DNA of 64,000 nucleotides from positions 1,798,001 to 1,862,000 of the forward strand of contig OZ017753.1 in NCBI GenBank assembly GCA_963969365.1. Direction: 5' to 3'. A program made the translations under genes and the position numbers. Shown in pieces: positions 32,301 to 43,050 of the stretch (positions within the stretch are counted from its first letter, which is position 1; each line of letters opens with the position of its first letter). The DNA comes from Asterochloris sp. CNOR1. Its lineage: Eukaryota > Chlorophyta > Trebouxiophyceae > Trebouxiales > Trebouxiaceae. A model generated the notes under the pieces. That model searched no databases and was not told where the DNA came from. It saw nothing but the letters and a program-made list of their open reading frames with translations.

Positions 32301-33253
32301 GATTTCACAACTGGGGATCCTACAGCAACTTGTTCAGCAAGTCTCCAGGACTGTTTCAGACTTTGTCATCTGTTGGGCTTGCAGCGGTCTGACCGGCATC
32401 TGGCCCTCAACCTGCAAGTTGCATGCTGCTGGCTAAGCACTGCCAGCACACACATCTATAGCCCCATATTTTGGTGAGTCGTTGCAGCCGATCGGGTGAG
32501 ATTGTGCTTGTGCTGCAGGTGTGCCTTCAAGAACTGCCAGCACCTGGAGGAGCCGGGGTGTTGCTTTTGCAGGGACTTTGACCGGCATGCAGCCTACTGG
32601 GTAGTGTACCACGAGGTGAGGCTGCTGTACATTGTGTCAGTTCAGCAAGTGGTGCGAAGCTCGTGTGGTGTGCTGATTGTAGGCTGGTGTCAGCAGGCCT
32701 TGTCTTTCCAGCCCTCATCGGTCCTGGGTGTTCACTGCAGGGAAGTTCGCGTCAGGCATTGCCATTTCTGTTGCCAGCAAGCAGCTCTGGGGGACTCAGG
32801 CCTGCTGGGGGCCAGCTGCAGTGTTTAGAAGCTGCCCTGTGGAAGACTGCTGGCCCAGTGGCAGCCTACTAATTGCACCTCATTCATGACCTGCTGCCCC
32901 TGCTGGCAGGTGAAGGAGAGGGAGGACCTTGACAGGCACCGTTCCATGAGCAAAAAGAGGCGGGAGGGGACTGTAAAAATCAAATCAGCAGCAGGAGGGA
33001 AGCAGACGAGGGAGGCACTGCTGGAGTCAAAGACGCACAGGCGTGTCAGCAGACGCATGGTGAGCTGCTGTTGAGGTCATGCCTGAAAGAGGGCTGTGCT
33101 TGTGTATAGAGCCTGAATGAGGCCTGTGCTTGTGCCAGAGGTTGAGGGCTTACATGTCATTGTTTTTCATTAGCGGCCCACTGGAGCCTTTCATCTCTGC
33201 AGGCCAAGCAGCATGTGAGGCAGGACTTGGAGGAGGCAGAGGATTCTGTATAG
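29335..33253 (+). CDS. RsgA: RsgA/YjeQ-type circularly permuted GTPase, organelle-targeted
   Basis: Acts in late maturation of bacterial-type small ribosomal subunits, here presumably in the plastid or mitochondrion. The N-terminus (MMHVSTCARRVHSRLALVHV) is basic and Ser-rich like a transit peptide. An OB-fold exon (29626-29833) is followed by GMVQDVLPRHSEM with NVDRILLVF (30147-30262). The GTPase motifs come in permuted order: LVLNKADL (G4) at 30509-30616, then VVAGPSGVGKSSIINAL (G1) at 30988-31139, then TTRHISLMPVGGGLLADTPG (G2/G3). The C-terminal zinc site reads CAFKNCQHLEEPGC, followed by a Lys/Arg-rich tail ending at the TAG of 33251. A Gln/Ser/Asp-rich insertion of roughly 200 residues, with two PLQQQDSG units, separates G1 from G2. 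Exon phases agree across the joins I checked. Confidence 0.93.
29958..30043 (+). repeat. Perfect 43-bp tandem duplication in an RsgA intron
   Basis: The unit beginning CATAGGTGCTGGAGGACC and ending CTTGCAAAG occurs at 29958-30000 and again at 30001-30043 with no mismatch. It contains AGGT, able to supply both a 3' AG and a 5' GT. It lies within the intron 29834-30146. Confidence 0.97.
30245..30365 (+). repeat. Copies of a 5' splice junction in RsgA
   Basis: The exon ends TTTGACACGCTACAG before GTGGGT (donor at 30263). Intronic copies read TTTGACACCTTCAG before GTGGCA (donor-like GT at 30303) and TTTGACATGCTGCAC at about 30350-30364. The spacing is about 40 and 58 bp. Confidence 0.6.
31216..31326. 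repeat. Imperfect inverted repeat (hairpin) in an RsgA intron
   Basis: The left arm 31216-31260 pairs with the right arm 31285-31326 around a 24-nt loop. The 20-bp core GAGCAGTGCTAGGGTCTGCT is perfectly complementary to AGCAGACCCTAGCACTGCTC. Pairing extends outward through GTGTATCTGGC and TTGATGC with small bulges. A third partial copy (AGCAGACCCT) sits in the loop at 31268-31277. It could be a miniature element or a miRNA-precursor-like hairpin. Confidence 0.9.
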
Positions 33254-33718
33254 CATGGCCCCCAGCTTGAGGCACTTGGGCAGGGCCAAAACTGATTTGG
33301 TAGCCGTTTTCTCTGAATAAAGGCTCAGAACTAAGGACTTGAGCCACAGCGCTGAGCCACATGCTGCTTCAGGATCAGTCATCATCCTGCGCGTCATGAA
33401 GCTGATGGTCATGGCAGCCCATGTTGGATGTCAGATGATGCATGCCTTGCTAATCCAGCAGCGTCAGACACACACCTGGAACTCCCTTCTGTCTGTCCAT
33501 CTTGGCTGGCGTATATTCTGAATCTCATCCTGCAGTCATCAGTGTGACTGCTCCTCAAGTTTTGGGTACGGAAAGTTGAGCAACTGCCACACCTAAGGCA
33601 GACTCTGCGCAACAACCATGGGCAAGGTAGTGTTGTCACACTAAATCAAGGAGTGCACCCCTAGCAAGTTTTGGGCAACAACCTGGTAACGCTTCGAAGG
33701 GTGCCACAGCAGGCACAC
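33254..33718. other. Convergent intergenic region
   Basis: Separates the ends of RsgA (+) and the small membrane-protein gene (-). It contains AATAAAGG near 33316 but no convincing coding exon on either strand. Confidence 0.4.
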
Positions 33719-34096
33719 TCAGACATAGCGGGCCAGCCCGAGGAGGGGTCTGTTGTTTGCCATGTTGTTGTGAATGACCACCAGGTGGCGGGCCATGGAA
33801 CCAGGCTCATAGGTGTGGCTACAGCTCACGTCTGTCAGGTACCGCCCCGTCTCCTTGTAGTGTTGCCGATTCATCTCCCGCAGGTCCTCAAGGCGAGCCT
33901 CATCCAGATCATCCCTCTGGCTGTAGAAGATTGGGGCGCCAATGCCAATCGCGATGCCCAACACAGCTGCACCCACTCCAGTCCAGGTGCCAGAGTCTGA
34001 CCAGTCCAGCTCAATTGCTGCTGTTGCATGTCGCTGCTTGTGTGTCCTGCATTGCTTCTGCAGACGGGAAGTCATTGTGAGCCATGCAATGTCCAT
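33719..34096 (-). CDS. Small membrane protein, function unknown
   Basis: The frame from ATG at 34096 (second ATG at 34075) gives about 125 residues if unspliced. A basic N-terminus (MTSRLQKQCRTHKQRHAT) is followed by a glycine-rich hydrophobic helix (WTGVGAAVLGIAIGIGAPIF) and a charged segment (SQRDDLDEARLEDLREMNRQ). After YLTD the sequence reads GTGAGC, a good donor. A short intron ending CAACAG at about 33750 would then join to PLLGLARYV. The pattern fits a small single-helix protein, perhaps of the plastid, but I cannot name a family. It is divergent with the TadA gene. Confidence 0.6.
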   Translation of the reverse strand: MDIAWLTMTSRLQKQCRTHKQRHATAAIELDWSDSGTWTGVGAAVLGIAIGIGAPIFYSQRDDLDEARLEDLREMNRQHYKETGRYLTDVSCSHTYEPGSMARHLVVIHNNMANNRPLLGLARYV

Positions 34097-34503
34097 ATTG
34101 CCTCATTGTGGCTGTGAACCGGTTCCTTGCCCACATGCAGAGCACCAGGCTGGCTTGGCTCACCGGCACTGCACTTTGAAGCCTCTGCCCCCGAGCTGCT
34201 GGCCTCAGATACAAGGCAGATCGATGGTATGTCATGGCGTGCATGCAGATAGACATGGCTGAGATGATTGACGCAAGCAGAGTGCACCGTTAGACCTAAT
34301 GCTCATGCAGGGCAGGATTGCATGCAGGTGTTGAAAAGCTGGTCTTGTAGACCCTCAGCATTGATTAGCAGTTGCAGACCTTGTGACAGGCTGCGGCGCC
34401 TCTCCGGCAGCCGCGGTCTTCGTTGTGAGCAGGGGATCAGAGGCCTTATTGGGCCCACCAGGTCCTGTGTTGCAGCTTCTGCGCCAGCATCAGAGGCAAC
34501 AGT

Positions 34504-35953
34504 ATGGCAGGCGAGCCCCATCTTTTGGCTCAGAACTCCTGGGCCTGGCATGCAATTGCTGACCAGCATCCGTCGCTGCAGGCCGAGGACGTCCACTTCA
34601 TGGAGAAGGCCCTTGCCCTGGCTGCCCAGGCCAAGGCCGCAGGCAAGGCAGCGCTTTCCCCCCTTGCACCTGTGCAGCTTTGCTCTGTTTGACTTGCTCC
34701 TGGCTGCAGGTGAGGTACCCGTGGGGGCGGTGATGGTGCATGAAGGGGCAGTCGTGGCGGAGGCGCGCAACCAGACAGAAGCGCAGGGGGACCCCACAGC
34801 CCATGCCGAGATGCTGTGCATCCAGCAGGTGCATGGGCATGCGTGTAAGACCGCCCTCAAAGTCGGACTGCAGGAAGCCAGAAAGGAGTGATGCAAAGCC
34901 TCTGGATGGTGGCCTGTTCTCTGTCAAGGCCACCAGATGGTGTGCTTTCCTCGGGATCAATGGCACAGGAGCAACGGCGCTGAAGCTGTGGCCTGTCGCC
35001 TATGGCAGTGCAGGCCTCTGGGGTGTGGTGGCAGATGCTGCCTCTTAGAGGAGGACTGCTCATAGCCACGGCAGAACCTGCAGCTGAGGATTGGCGCCTG
35101 CTGCCTCGCCCAGTCTCAAGAACGGTGACCCCTCGCAGTGCAGGCGGCTGCACAGCTGGGGCGGTGGCGCCTGCTGGAGACGACTCTGTACGTGACGCTG
35201 GAGCCATGCCCCATGTGTGCGGGCGCGCTGCTGCAGGCAAGAGTGGGGCATTTGGTGTACGCAGCCCGAAGCCCCCTCCTGGGTGAGGCCACAGCATGCA
35301 ATCATCATCCCTGATTGCAGTGACACTTGGGCTGAGCGTGCAGCCTGGAGGCTCTTGCTTGGTAGGCCTGCTCAGTTGGCCTTAAAGCCAATGCATGCAG
35401 TCATGACCCCTGTTGGTAGCCCCATTTGGGCAAGGTGTGCAGCCTGGAACTCCCTGCTGGGTGAGCCTGCTCAGCCTGCCTGGTTGCATCACGGGTCCCA
35501 TCACACTCATGGCAGATCTGGCGTGTCTTGTTTCAATGCCTTCTGCCGCTCGGGATGGCAAAGATGAGCAGCGGTACACTGAATGGCTGGCCTGAGCTGA
35601 TACCTCTCCTGGCATGTGCGGCTGCAGCACAAAGCTCTGCCCAGGGCGATGCAGCCAGTGAGTGTGTGCGCGCCCCATGCAGGTGCTGATGGCAGCTGGG
35701 TGAACATGCTGCAACACGGCAGGGCAGGTTCCACACAGAGCGCCGTGGCAGATCCCACGCGGCCCCATCCGTTCCACACAGATATCAAGGTGGGCTCTGC
35801 AGTCGTCCTTTGTGATGCTGGAGACACTGAGCCAAGCACTCTGCCTTGCAGGTGCAGCGAGGTGTCATGGAGGAACAGGCATCGGCAATGCTCCAACAAT
35901 TTTTCCGGCAGCGGCGCCTGCAGCCAAAAGATGCAGCCTGTGGCCTGCACTAA
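34504..35953 (+). CDS. TADA: tRNA adenosine deaminase, TadA/ADAT2-like
   Basis: Converts adenosine to inosine at the wobble position of a tRNA anticodon, probably in an organelle if an upstream transit exon exists. Exon 1 ends QAKAAG at 34642. The next exon (34710) reads EVPVGAVMVHEGAVVAEARN and DPTAHAEMLCIQQ, with the zinc-ligand His and catalytic Glu of HAE. A third exon gives LYVTLEPCPMCAGALLQARV with the two Cys ligands of PCPMC, ending SPLLG at 35282. The C-terminal exons read ADGSWVNMLQHGRAGS and QASAMLQQFFRQRR, a typical TadA end, with the stop at 35953. The first intron (34643-34709) appears to use a GC donor (GCAG/GCAAGG). The start is uncertain: frames upstream at 34270-34500 are basic and Ser-rich and may hold the real first exon. 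Confidence 0.87.
35255..35475 (+). repeat. Three tandem copies of a 5' splice junction in TadA
   Basis: The exon ends GCAGCCCGAAGCCCCCTCCTGG with its donor GT at 35283. Copies follow at GCAGCCTGGAGGCTCTTGCT (GT at 35362) and GCAGCCTGGAACTCCCTGCT (GT at 35461). Each is followed by AGGCC or AGCCTG. The spacing is 79 and 99 bp. Confidence 0.75.
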
Positions 35954-36291
35954 TGGCCAGCAGTTGTGCAGTAGCCAATACCTCGCCATCCCCCCTCCAA
36001 ACCTCTCAAGCCCTTGGCATGACCCCATCAGAGTAATCTTTACTACGCATGTGGCTTTCGGCATGCTCCGGGTGCGAAAGTTCTCCCAGAGCGTAGGCTG
36101 CTTGAGAAGCGTTCGATCTCCTGTAAAGTCACGAGCTACCCACGCATCAGTTGTTCCCTCAATGAGCGACTTTGCAGCTGCAAAGGGCACACACCCATTG
36201 CCATGCAATCAGCCGTCTGATGCTTGGCTTAGATCCTTGCCAAGGGGTGGGAGAGCGTTGTGGCTGGAAATGAGCTGAAGTGTACAATGGA
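35954..36291. other. Intergenic region between TadA and the aminotransferase
   Basis: About 340 bp between same-strand genes. Nothing beyond probable 3' untranslated and promoter sequence is recognised. A short 5' exon of the aminotransferase could be hidden here because its first recognised exon starts very close to the conserved fold. Confidence 0.3.
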
Positions 36292-38428
36292 ATGCTTTGC
36301 AGACAGCCCCTGTGCAGGGCTGCAGGAGCATACACAACTGCAAGGACAGTGGGCAGGACCTCAGTCTTTGAGCTCTCTTTCCACATCAATCGCCTGGCGG
36401 AGTCCTGCCAGCTCATGCTACAGGCTGAGGCCGATGTGAGCCTGCACATGTGTACCTTTGCACTGCCCGCAATCTGTTTTCTGCATTGCTTGGCGGTCCG
36501 GCCGCCTGCTTACAGGCCGTCCCTTCCCTGCTGCAAAAGACAGAAGCTGTTGACAGCTCACGGCTGCTCAAACAGCACCAGTCCATCACAGAGGCAGCCC
36601 GCCTGCGGCCAGATGTGGTTGCCAGCCTTCACACAGCCGTGGATGCCTTCCTGGAGGCCCATCCACAGCACCAGGGCGAGTTGAAGCTCACTGTGCTCAT
36701 CACCTGGCGGGACAGGCAGGAAGTGCACACACATGTGGCTGCCCTGCCGCCTCGTCCACAGCCGCCTGTCAAAGCTCAGGTGCAACCTGTTGCCTGCCGT
36801 TATGGCGTGTGCAAAGCAGCTCCTGTGCAGCTGATATTGGCAGGAAAAGCCTGCTGTTGACCACAGCTGACAGATGCGCCTGAGGCTGCCTGCAACTAAG
36901 AGTGGCACTCTCAATTATTGTATCAGTTCTTGAAAGCAATCGAGTGTGCCTCTGGCTGGCTGCAGCTGACGGGGGCATTTTGCAGCCATCGTGCTGGTCC
37001 CAGACAGCAATTGGGGCTGCCCCTGTGGCTGCCTGCTGGTGGGGCCACTTGGCAGACTTTGTGCTGGCACCACACAGCAATTGAGGCTGCCCTATGGCTG
37101 CCTGCAGCTGAGGGGGGCACCCAGGAGCAATGCAGCTGCAAAAGACTCAAAGTGGGTGCAGCAACGCCAGGCCCTAGAGAAAGACAAGCCGACAGACGTC
37201 AATGAGGTGCACCCACCTGCCGCCAGTGCTGGGGAGTCTTGATTGCTTGGCTCTCCCAGCCACACAGCACTGCAGCAAGTGCTGCAATGCCTGCATGGTG
37301 ATGCAACTCGTTGCCTGGCAGCCTGCAATCAGCCGTGGGGATGCTGTCAGCCTCTGCTCGATAACGGACATGCGTGGTTGCTTATCTGAGGGTGTTGCAA
37401 GCTTTGCCTGACTGCAGTTGCTGCTGTGATGCCTGCTGGACTATGCTGCTGCACACCAGATGATCCATTTGAGAAAGCACCTGCTTCCACAACTATACAG
37501 CTTCATGGGAATGCTCCTTCAGGCTAGCAACGGACCTTGGTGCAGTCTCTCTGAGTGACCCCGCTGCAAATGCTGGGGTGCCTGCTTGCCTGCTTAGCAT
37601 TGCACTCTCCGCCTGCAGATCATCTTGGCTCAGGATGATGGAGCTGTGCTGGAGGGCATGAGCAGCAACTTCTTTGCAGTGCAAGACGGCACGCTGTACA
37701 CAGCTGGTGAAGGGGTATTGCTGGGCACCATCAGAGACCTGGCTATCAAGGTCAGTGCGCAGCATTTGGTATTATTCGCGTCATGTCAGAGTTCACCTGA
37801 GCCTGCACAGTCTTGCCCTGTACATGCTAAGTGCGCATAAGGCAGCTTGCATAAGCTGACAGCGAGCTGCTCTAATACTGCTGCATTTGCAGCACTTCAG
37901 CTTCAACCCACGCTCAGCATGCCACCCAGAAGCCCTCTCTCAACAGCTGCAGGGCTTGCTGATGCCCGCTGCATGTGCTCAGCTTGGACCTGCAAGTGGG
38001 CAAGCCACAGAAGCACCTCTGCTGTGCAGGTTGTGATGACACCCCCTGCTCATGACCATGAGGCAGCATATGCAGCAGTTCAGGAGCACCATTGCCATCA
38101 CACGCTGTATGCATGCTCTGCAGGTCAGGCAGCAGGAGGGCCTCCTGTAGATCTGCAGGCAAACATTGAGTGTTGAGTTCATGCCCTGCAGGTCTGCAAG
38201 CAGAAGGGCATTCCTGTCAAGCTGGAGGTACCAAGAGTGCAGAATGTTGAGCACTGGGAGGGGGCTGCTGTGGCCAGCACTTCACGGCTGTTTCTGCCCA
38301 TTGATGAGCTTTCAGCACCTCTTTTGAGCCAGCCGACCAGGTCTTTTCAAAACAGTGAGCACTCCCTGGTGAAGCAGATCGATGAGCTTGTGCAGGCTGA
38401 ACTTGAACATCACAGCGAACCTCTGTAA
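36292..38428 (+). CDS. Class-IV (branched-chain/D-amino-acid type) aminotransferase-like protein
   Basis: A fold-type IV PLP enzyme of the family that includes branched-chain aminotransferases and aminodeoxychorismate lyase. It is closest in pattern to plant D-amino-acid-aminotransferase-like proteins. The first exon reads AAGAYTTARTVGRTSVFELS and FHINRLAES. Others give LKLTVLITWRDRQEVHTHVA, then RSNAAAKDSKWVQQRQALEK (from 37108), IILAQDDGAVLEGMSSNFFA with YTAGEGVLLGTIRDLAIKV (37618-37750), and GIPVKLEVP with WEGAAVASTSRLFLPIDEL (38192 to the stop at 38428). The Lys of AAKDSKW and Glu of VLEGMSSNFF match conserved family positions. Substrate cannot be told from sequence. The start codon at 36292 is tentative. 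Confidence 0.83.
36950..37125 (+). repeat. Three tandem copies of a 3' splice junction, period about 71 bp
   Basis: The real exon starts at 37108 after GCTGCCTGCAG with CTGAGGGGGGCACCC. Copies start at about 36966 (GGCTGCAG then CTGACGGGGGCATTTTG) and 37038 (GCTGCCTG then CTGGTGGGGCCACTTGG). Between them GACAGCAATTGGGGCTGCCC and CACAGCAATTGAGGCTGCCC also repeat. Confidence 0.8.
38020..38205 (+). repeat. Copies of the last-exon acceptor of the aminotransferase
   Basis: The last exon begins at 38192 after GCCCTGCAG with GTCTGCAAGCAGAAGGGC. A copy begins at 38124 after GCTCTGCAG with GTCAGGCAGCAGGAGGGC (68 bp away). A weaker one follows TGTGCAG at about 38030. Confidence 0.6.
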
Positions 38429-38634
38429 AGTCAGGACTGATGGTCCATTTGATACACATATATATATCGAGAATAGATGAGGGGGTTTGTTGAGCAGGAT
38501 TTGTCAGGCTTGAGCAAAACTCACTGAAACAGTCGCAAATATGAGACAGACATCTTTGCTGTAGCAAAATGGCCGCCTGCATTGGCCCGCGGCAAGCACA
38601 GGTGCAAAAGAATGTAGTTCAGGGCGGGGGGATT
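38429..38634. other. Short convergent intergenic region
   Basis: Separates the tail-to-tail ends of the aminotransferase and the next minus-strand gene. It holds an AT stretch (ATACACATATATATATCG at about 38451). The stop codon of the aminotransferase overlaps a TGTAA, the usual algal polyadenylation signal. Confidence 0.4.
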
Positions 38635-41600
38635 CTACAGACTGCTGAGGCCAAGGTCATGCACATGCGAATCATACATATGTGCATCTGCAAACTGCAG
38701 CAGCGCATCAGGGCTGGTCAGCTCCTGGAGGGGTCCCTCAGCTCCCAGCATGGAAGTGTGAGTCATGCTGGCCACTGCAGCCGCAAGCATGGTGTCCCCT
38801 TGGTCCCTGCCTGGGGACCCTGGAGTGAGGCAGCAGGTGTCACTCAAAGTGGACGGGGTGTTGCCAATGCGCAGCTGCACTGCATCAGCCGGCACCATCA
38901 CCTGCAGGCACCAGAGGAACCTTATGAGGGCTGGCACGATTTACACAGCATGATTGGCAGTCACATGACCCCAGGCCTCGATGAGCCCTACGCCATGGGC
39001 AGAGTCCAAGGCAATGGCTGGTGTATACGGCATCTTGCAGCCCTGTCCCCATTCCTGTCCCCATTTTCTCCTGTGTATGACGGGGCAGCATGCAAGCCCA
39101 GGTGAGTCACTGGCATGCAGTCAGATCAGAGCTGCCCATGCAACACCCACCATGCACATAAGGTTTAGGATACAGACCCAGCCTAAGCCTGTGGCGGGGA
39201 CTCACCTCATCAGTGTTGCTGCCTGTGTTGGACAGGGTGTGGCTTATTCTTGAGCGGCTGCTCAGGGCGTTTCCTGTGGTGATGGCATTGGGCGGGGCCT
39301 GGCAAGTTCTCATGCACTCAAAGGGACTCTCGGGCACCATGCTGCTTGCGTTTGTCAGCACCGAGGGTGTCGCTGGCCTGCAGCATCATCAGATACACAC
39401 ATCAGACAGCTGGTCAATCATGCTCTGCAAAGAGTCCCCAGCATCAGGCTGCTTGCGTCAATCAGCGAGTGTGGCTGGCCTGCAGCAGACCGTTGCACTG
39501 CCTTCTGCGACTTGCGGTGTTGCGGCTGGCCTGCGCAGTGGTCAACAGCTTGCTGCCACATGGCTGCAGCATACCAGAAAAAGGTCTTGTCATCATGGCA
39601 GGGTCACATGCTGCACCAACTCAGCACAAGCTGGTAAGGGCAGGGACCCATCCAACATCTGCAAGCAAGATCCTGCAGTCCGGCAGTGACAGGTCTGTCA
39701 CAGGTGGAAACAAAGCATGCTGCTCATTCCCAAGCAGGCAAGCTGCCAGCAGCTCACCTGCAGTCCGGCAGGGCCAGGTCCATGGCGGGCAGGCGGTCTG
39801 CACCCGACCGCAAGGCACCCTGGGCGGCAACGTTTGCCGCAATCCCGCCGTCTCGGGGGTCGGTGCGACACCGCTTAAGCACGCGGGGCCCATGCACGGG
39901 GCGGTCATCATGCTCCCGCCCACTGCTGCCCCGGCTGCTGGTGGAGGGGACGGGCACGCTGACACATCTGTCCAGCGGCTTGCTGGGACCAGCACCCTGC
40001 AGGGGCAACAGGGATGGTCAGGCCGTGGCTGTGCCAGTCTCACAGCCACTCCACAGGCAATGGGGCCTCAAGTACATGGTCCCGGGAGAAGGCCGCCAGA
40101 CGGCTTGTGCTCTGCTGGCTGAAGATGTTGTCAGGAGGTGGGCAAGAGGTACACCCTCTAAGACCATCAAGCAATGGAAGCCATCCTGGTTAAGGCCACG
40201 TGGCTACCATGGGTACGGTGAGGAGGTGTGCAAGCAGGTTGGCATCTTTGCTCAACAGAGACAGGCTCCCACCTCAGGTTGTGCAGCCTTGGCAGCCAGC
40301 GCCAGCTTGGAGGCTGCCCGTGCGGGCCGCCTGCTGGTGGACCCAATGCCCTTCTCCCACTTAGGGTGCGCCCTGCAGACACAGGAGCAGCCATGTCGCT
40401 GACTGCATCTTCACACGTGGACTGGCACACTACAGACTCATAAGTGCTCTGTGAGAGGCTCACAAGGCAAGTGCAGACCAAGGCCCACAGCCACCTGTGC
40501 AGACCGGCACACTCACACTTACCTCATGGCGTCCAGTCAGTGTGGAAAATTGGCCAGTGGAACACTGGCCATTGTCAGTGGGAGGGCATGCCATCAATAC
40601 AGACAGCAATTTCCATAGGAAAGAGCCTTTCAGCTCACCTCATGGCGTCCAGCCAGTGCCAGGGCTTGCCTTCGCTGGAGCCATCCCACCCCATCTCTGC
40701 GCGCAGCTGGGCAAACAGCTCCTCGTCCACGCCAGTCTCAGGCGCTGCCAGGCTGCCCCTGAAGCCCGATGCCTCCTCTGAGGAAGGGTCCACCTGCGAG
40801 GGTTTGGGTAACAGCGTCGGAGTCTGAGGGCCAATGGAGGGCAGAGGGTCATGCACATCATGCTAGATAGAGGGAGAGGAAAAGCTGGGAAGGTAGAGTT
40901 GACGCTTGAGGGCCTCGTGCTCAGTGCAGCTGGTGTGATGCACAGCAAGCAGGACATCTGCGCTGCCTTGCAATGCCATGTGTCTGCTTACCTGGACTGC
41001 CCGGGCCTTGCTGCGCCGCTTTGCCTTGCCCTTGCTGCCTTTGCTAGCACCTTTGCTGCTGTCCCCTACTGCGCCCTGCAGCAAGACAGCAGGGGTGTTC
41101 TGCCTGAGCCCAGCAATCCCCTCGTAAGGATTGCTGCCCATGCCTCGTGCTGCTTGGGACGAGTGCTGATGGCCAGGAGCAATTGTCAGGCATGACAGAT
41201 GTGTTGGGTAGGGCAGTGAGCTAAGAGGTCTGCTTTGTAGCCACATGTAGTTGTGCACCCTCACAGGGATATGCGGAGCAGCTTGGGCGAGGCCAAACAG
41301 TGCGCTTGCAGCCCACAGGTGCTTCAGCGGCAAAAGGGGCAGACTGTGTTTACGCGGACCAAACTGCAAACGCCAGTGGCTGCGGTGCCACAGCCAGGCT
41401 GACCATTCACCTGCACGCCCAGCACTGTGCGGTCGATGGACACGCTCCCCGCGGAGCAGTTGCCCCTCTCCCAGAGGTGCAGCATGCTCAGCATGTAGCG
41501 CTTGAGGCAGGCGCGGTTCACGATGTCCCACAGCTGCTCGCGATCCCTGATTTCCTGCACACCGGAGAGGTGCAATGTTCAGGTCCAGAGAGCCTGTATA

Positions 41601-43050
41601 TTAAGTGCCATGGATCATGCACCGTGTGCTTCAAGATGCCAGGCACCAGCTTGGGCAGACCAGTGGCTCACCAGGAACCCAACCCAAGAGATGGCACAGG
41701 CAGGAGGCCACAGGCCGACCACCACAGCAGACAGCTCACCAGGACCTGCGTCACAAACTGCCACAGGCGCATGGCCTGCACATGGAAGGTCTCCCGCAGG
41801 TGCACCTCCCCCCAGGCCTGCGTCTGCACCAGGCTCAGCTCATCGCCACAGTCGGGGGCAGCATCGACTGTGAGCGGCGCTGCTCCGTCATGCATGGCCG
41901 CCCCCGAGCGCAGGGGCATGGCCCGCTGGGTGGTCAGGCGCTTACGTGCATCTGCCAGGCAGATGGCGTCCTGGCGGCGGGGGCGCAGGGTCCCGCCCGG
42001 CCGCCCGGCTGCACAGAGGGAGGGCAGGCAGCACTCAGTGCAAAGCGGGAGAGAATGCCTGGTGTCAACCCCAGCCCAAGATGCATCAGGGTGCACCTGT
42101 GTCGCAGCATGGGTGACGGCACTCTGAGAGTGCCTGCAAGATGGGCACGAAACACCCAGACTTAGGGGTGTCCCATGCACAGGGCGCTGAAAGCAAACAT
42201 ATCCTGACTTGAAAAGGCTAGGCTGGGTGTCACAACAAAAGGAGTGCTGATACAAAGAAAGCGATGGCGTGGTCACCTTCAGCGTCCCCCAGCCTGCTGC
42301 GGCACAGCCAGGTCGCCGTCCCAGTGCCACAGGGTCCCTGTTTGGCCACCATGCAGTTGAGGCATCGCTGGAAGCGCACAGGGTCCCTGTGGGCTGCAGG
42401 CAGGGAGCAGGGCGCCGTGAGACGCAAACCAGTGACCGGCTTCTGACAGCTTCTGACCAGCTCTGGCAGCCTCTATCTGCCCCTGGGGCCAGGAAAGCTG
42501 CTGCAAACACAGCAGGATGCTGGGGACGCATAGAAATTTGCCTTTGTGGGGACGCCTTGACCTAAAGTGAGCAGCAGGCAGGCATCTGCCTCCCAGGGCA
42601 CACTTCAAGCAGCCATTCCAGTAGGCATGCAGGGCCGTCACAGCCAGGCCAGCCCTCACCTGTGAAGAGGTTGCACGTGTGCAGCATCCAGTGGAACTCC
42701 TGCACGCTCCACCCAGTCACGAGGCGCCCAATCAGGGCAGCATTGTCTGTCCGGCACAGCATGGCGATGCAGGTGCGCACTGAGGGCCAGTGCAGCTGCG
42801 AGCCCGCCTGCATGAGGTCTGAGACCTGCTGCAGCTGGTGCATGGCTGCAGCCTTGACTAGGGGCTTGCCCGCTGTGTGGGCCTCCAGATCCTGCCACAG
42901 AGCATCCAGGCTGCTGCTGGGCGCACCCATGGGGCCTGTGGTGGTGAGGCGGGGGCGAGTTCTGCAGGCAGGGCTAAAAAAGTGGATAGGCGGCGCTGTG
43001 CTAGCTGACGCCTTCAGAGGCCGCAGGTAGCGCTGCTGCTTGCGAGGCAT
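38635..43050 (-). CDS. Multi-exon protein of unknown function
   Basis: I do not recognise the product. The ATG at 43050 opens an exon to 42662 (SSLDALWQDLEAHTAGKPLV, GRLVTGWSVQEFHWMLHTCN). In phase follows AHRDPVRFQRCLNCMVAKQG. The next exons read RRQDAICLADARKRLTTQRA, TQAWGEVHLRETFHVQAMRL and EQLWDIVNRACLKRYMLSML with HLWERGNCSAGS. A Lys/Arg/Ser patch (KGSKGKAKRRSKARAVQ) and DEELFAQLRAEMGWDG with KPWHWLDAMR come next. Low-complexity Arg/Asp/Ser-rich exons precede a C-terminal exon ending DSHVHDLGLSSL at 38635. Several joins have matching phases. It may be more than one gene, as the part below 40500 is weakly supported. Confidence 0.45.
39365..39540 (-). repeat. Copies of an acceptor in the unknown gene
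   Basis: On the minus strand the exon start CAGGCCAGCGACACCCTCGG (about 39385) recurs as CAGGCCAGCCACACTCGCTG (about 39483) and CAGGCCAGCCGCAACACCGC (about 39535). The spacing is about 100 and 52 bp. GACAAACGCAAGCAGC and GACGCAAGCAGC follow in the first two. Confidence 0.6.
40505..40665 (-). repeat. Near-perfect copy of a 5' splice junction in the unknown gene
   Basis: On the minus strand the exon ends CACTGGCTGGACGCCATGAG before GTGAGC (donor at 40638). A copy 116 bp downstream reads ACACTGACTGGACGCCATGAG-like sequence before GTAAGT (donor at 40522). The copy has one mismatch in about 19 bases and an even better donor than the original, so it could be used. Confidence 0.8.
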
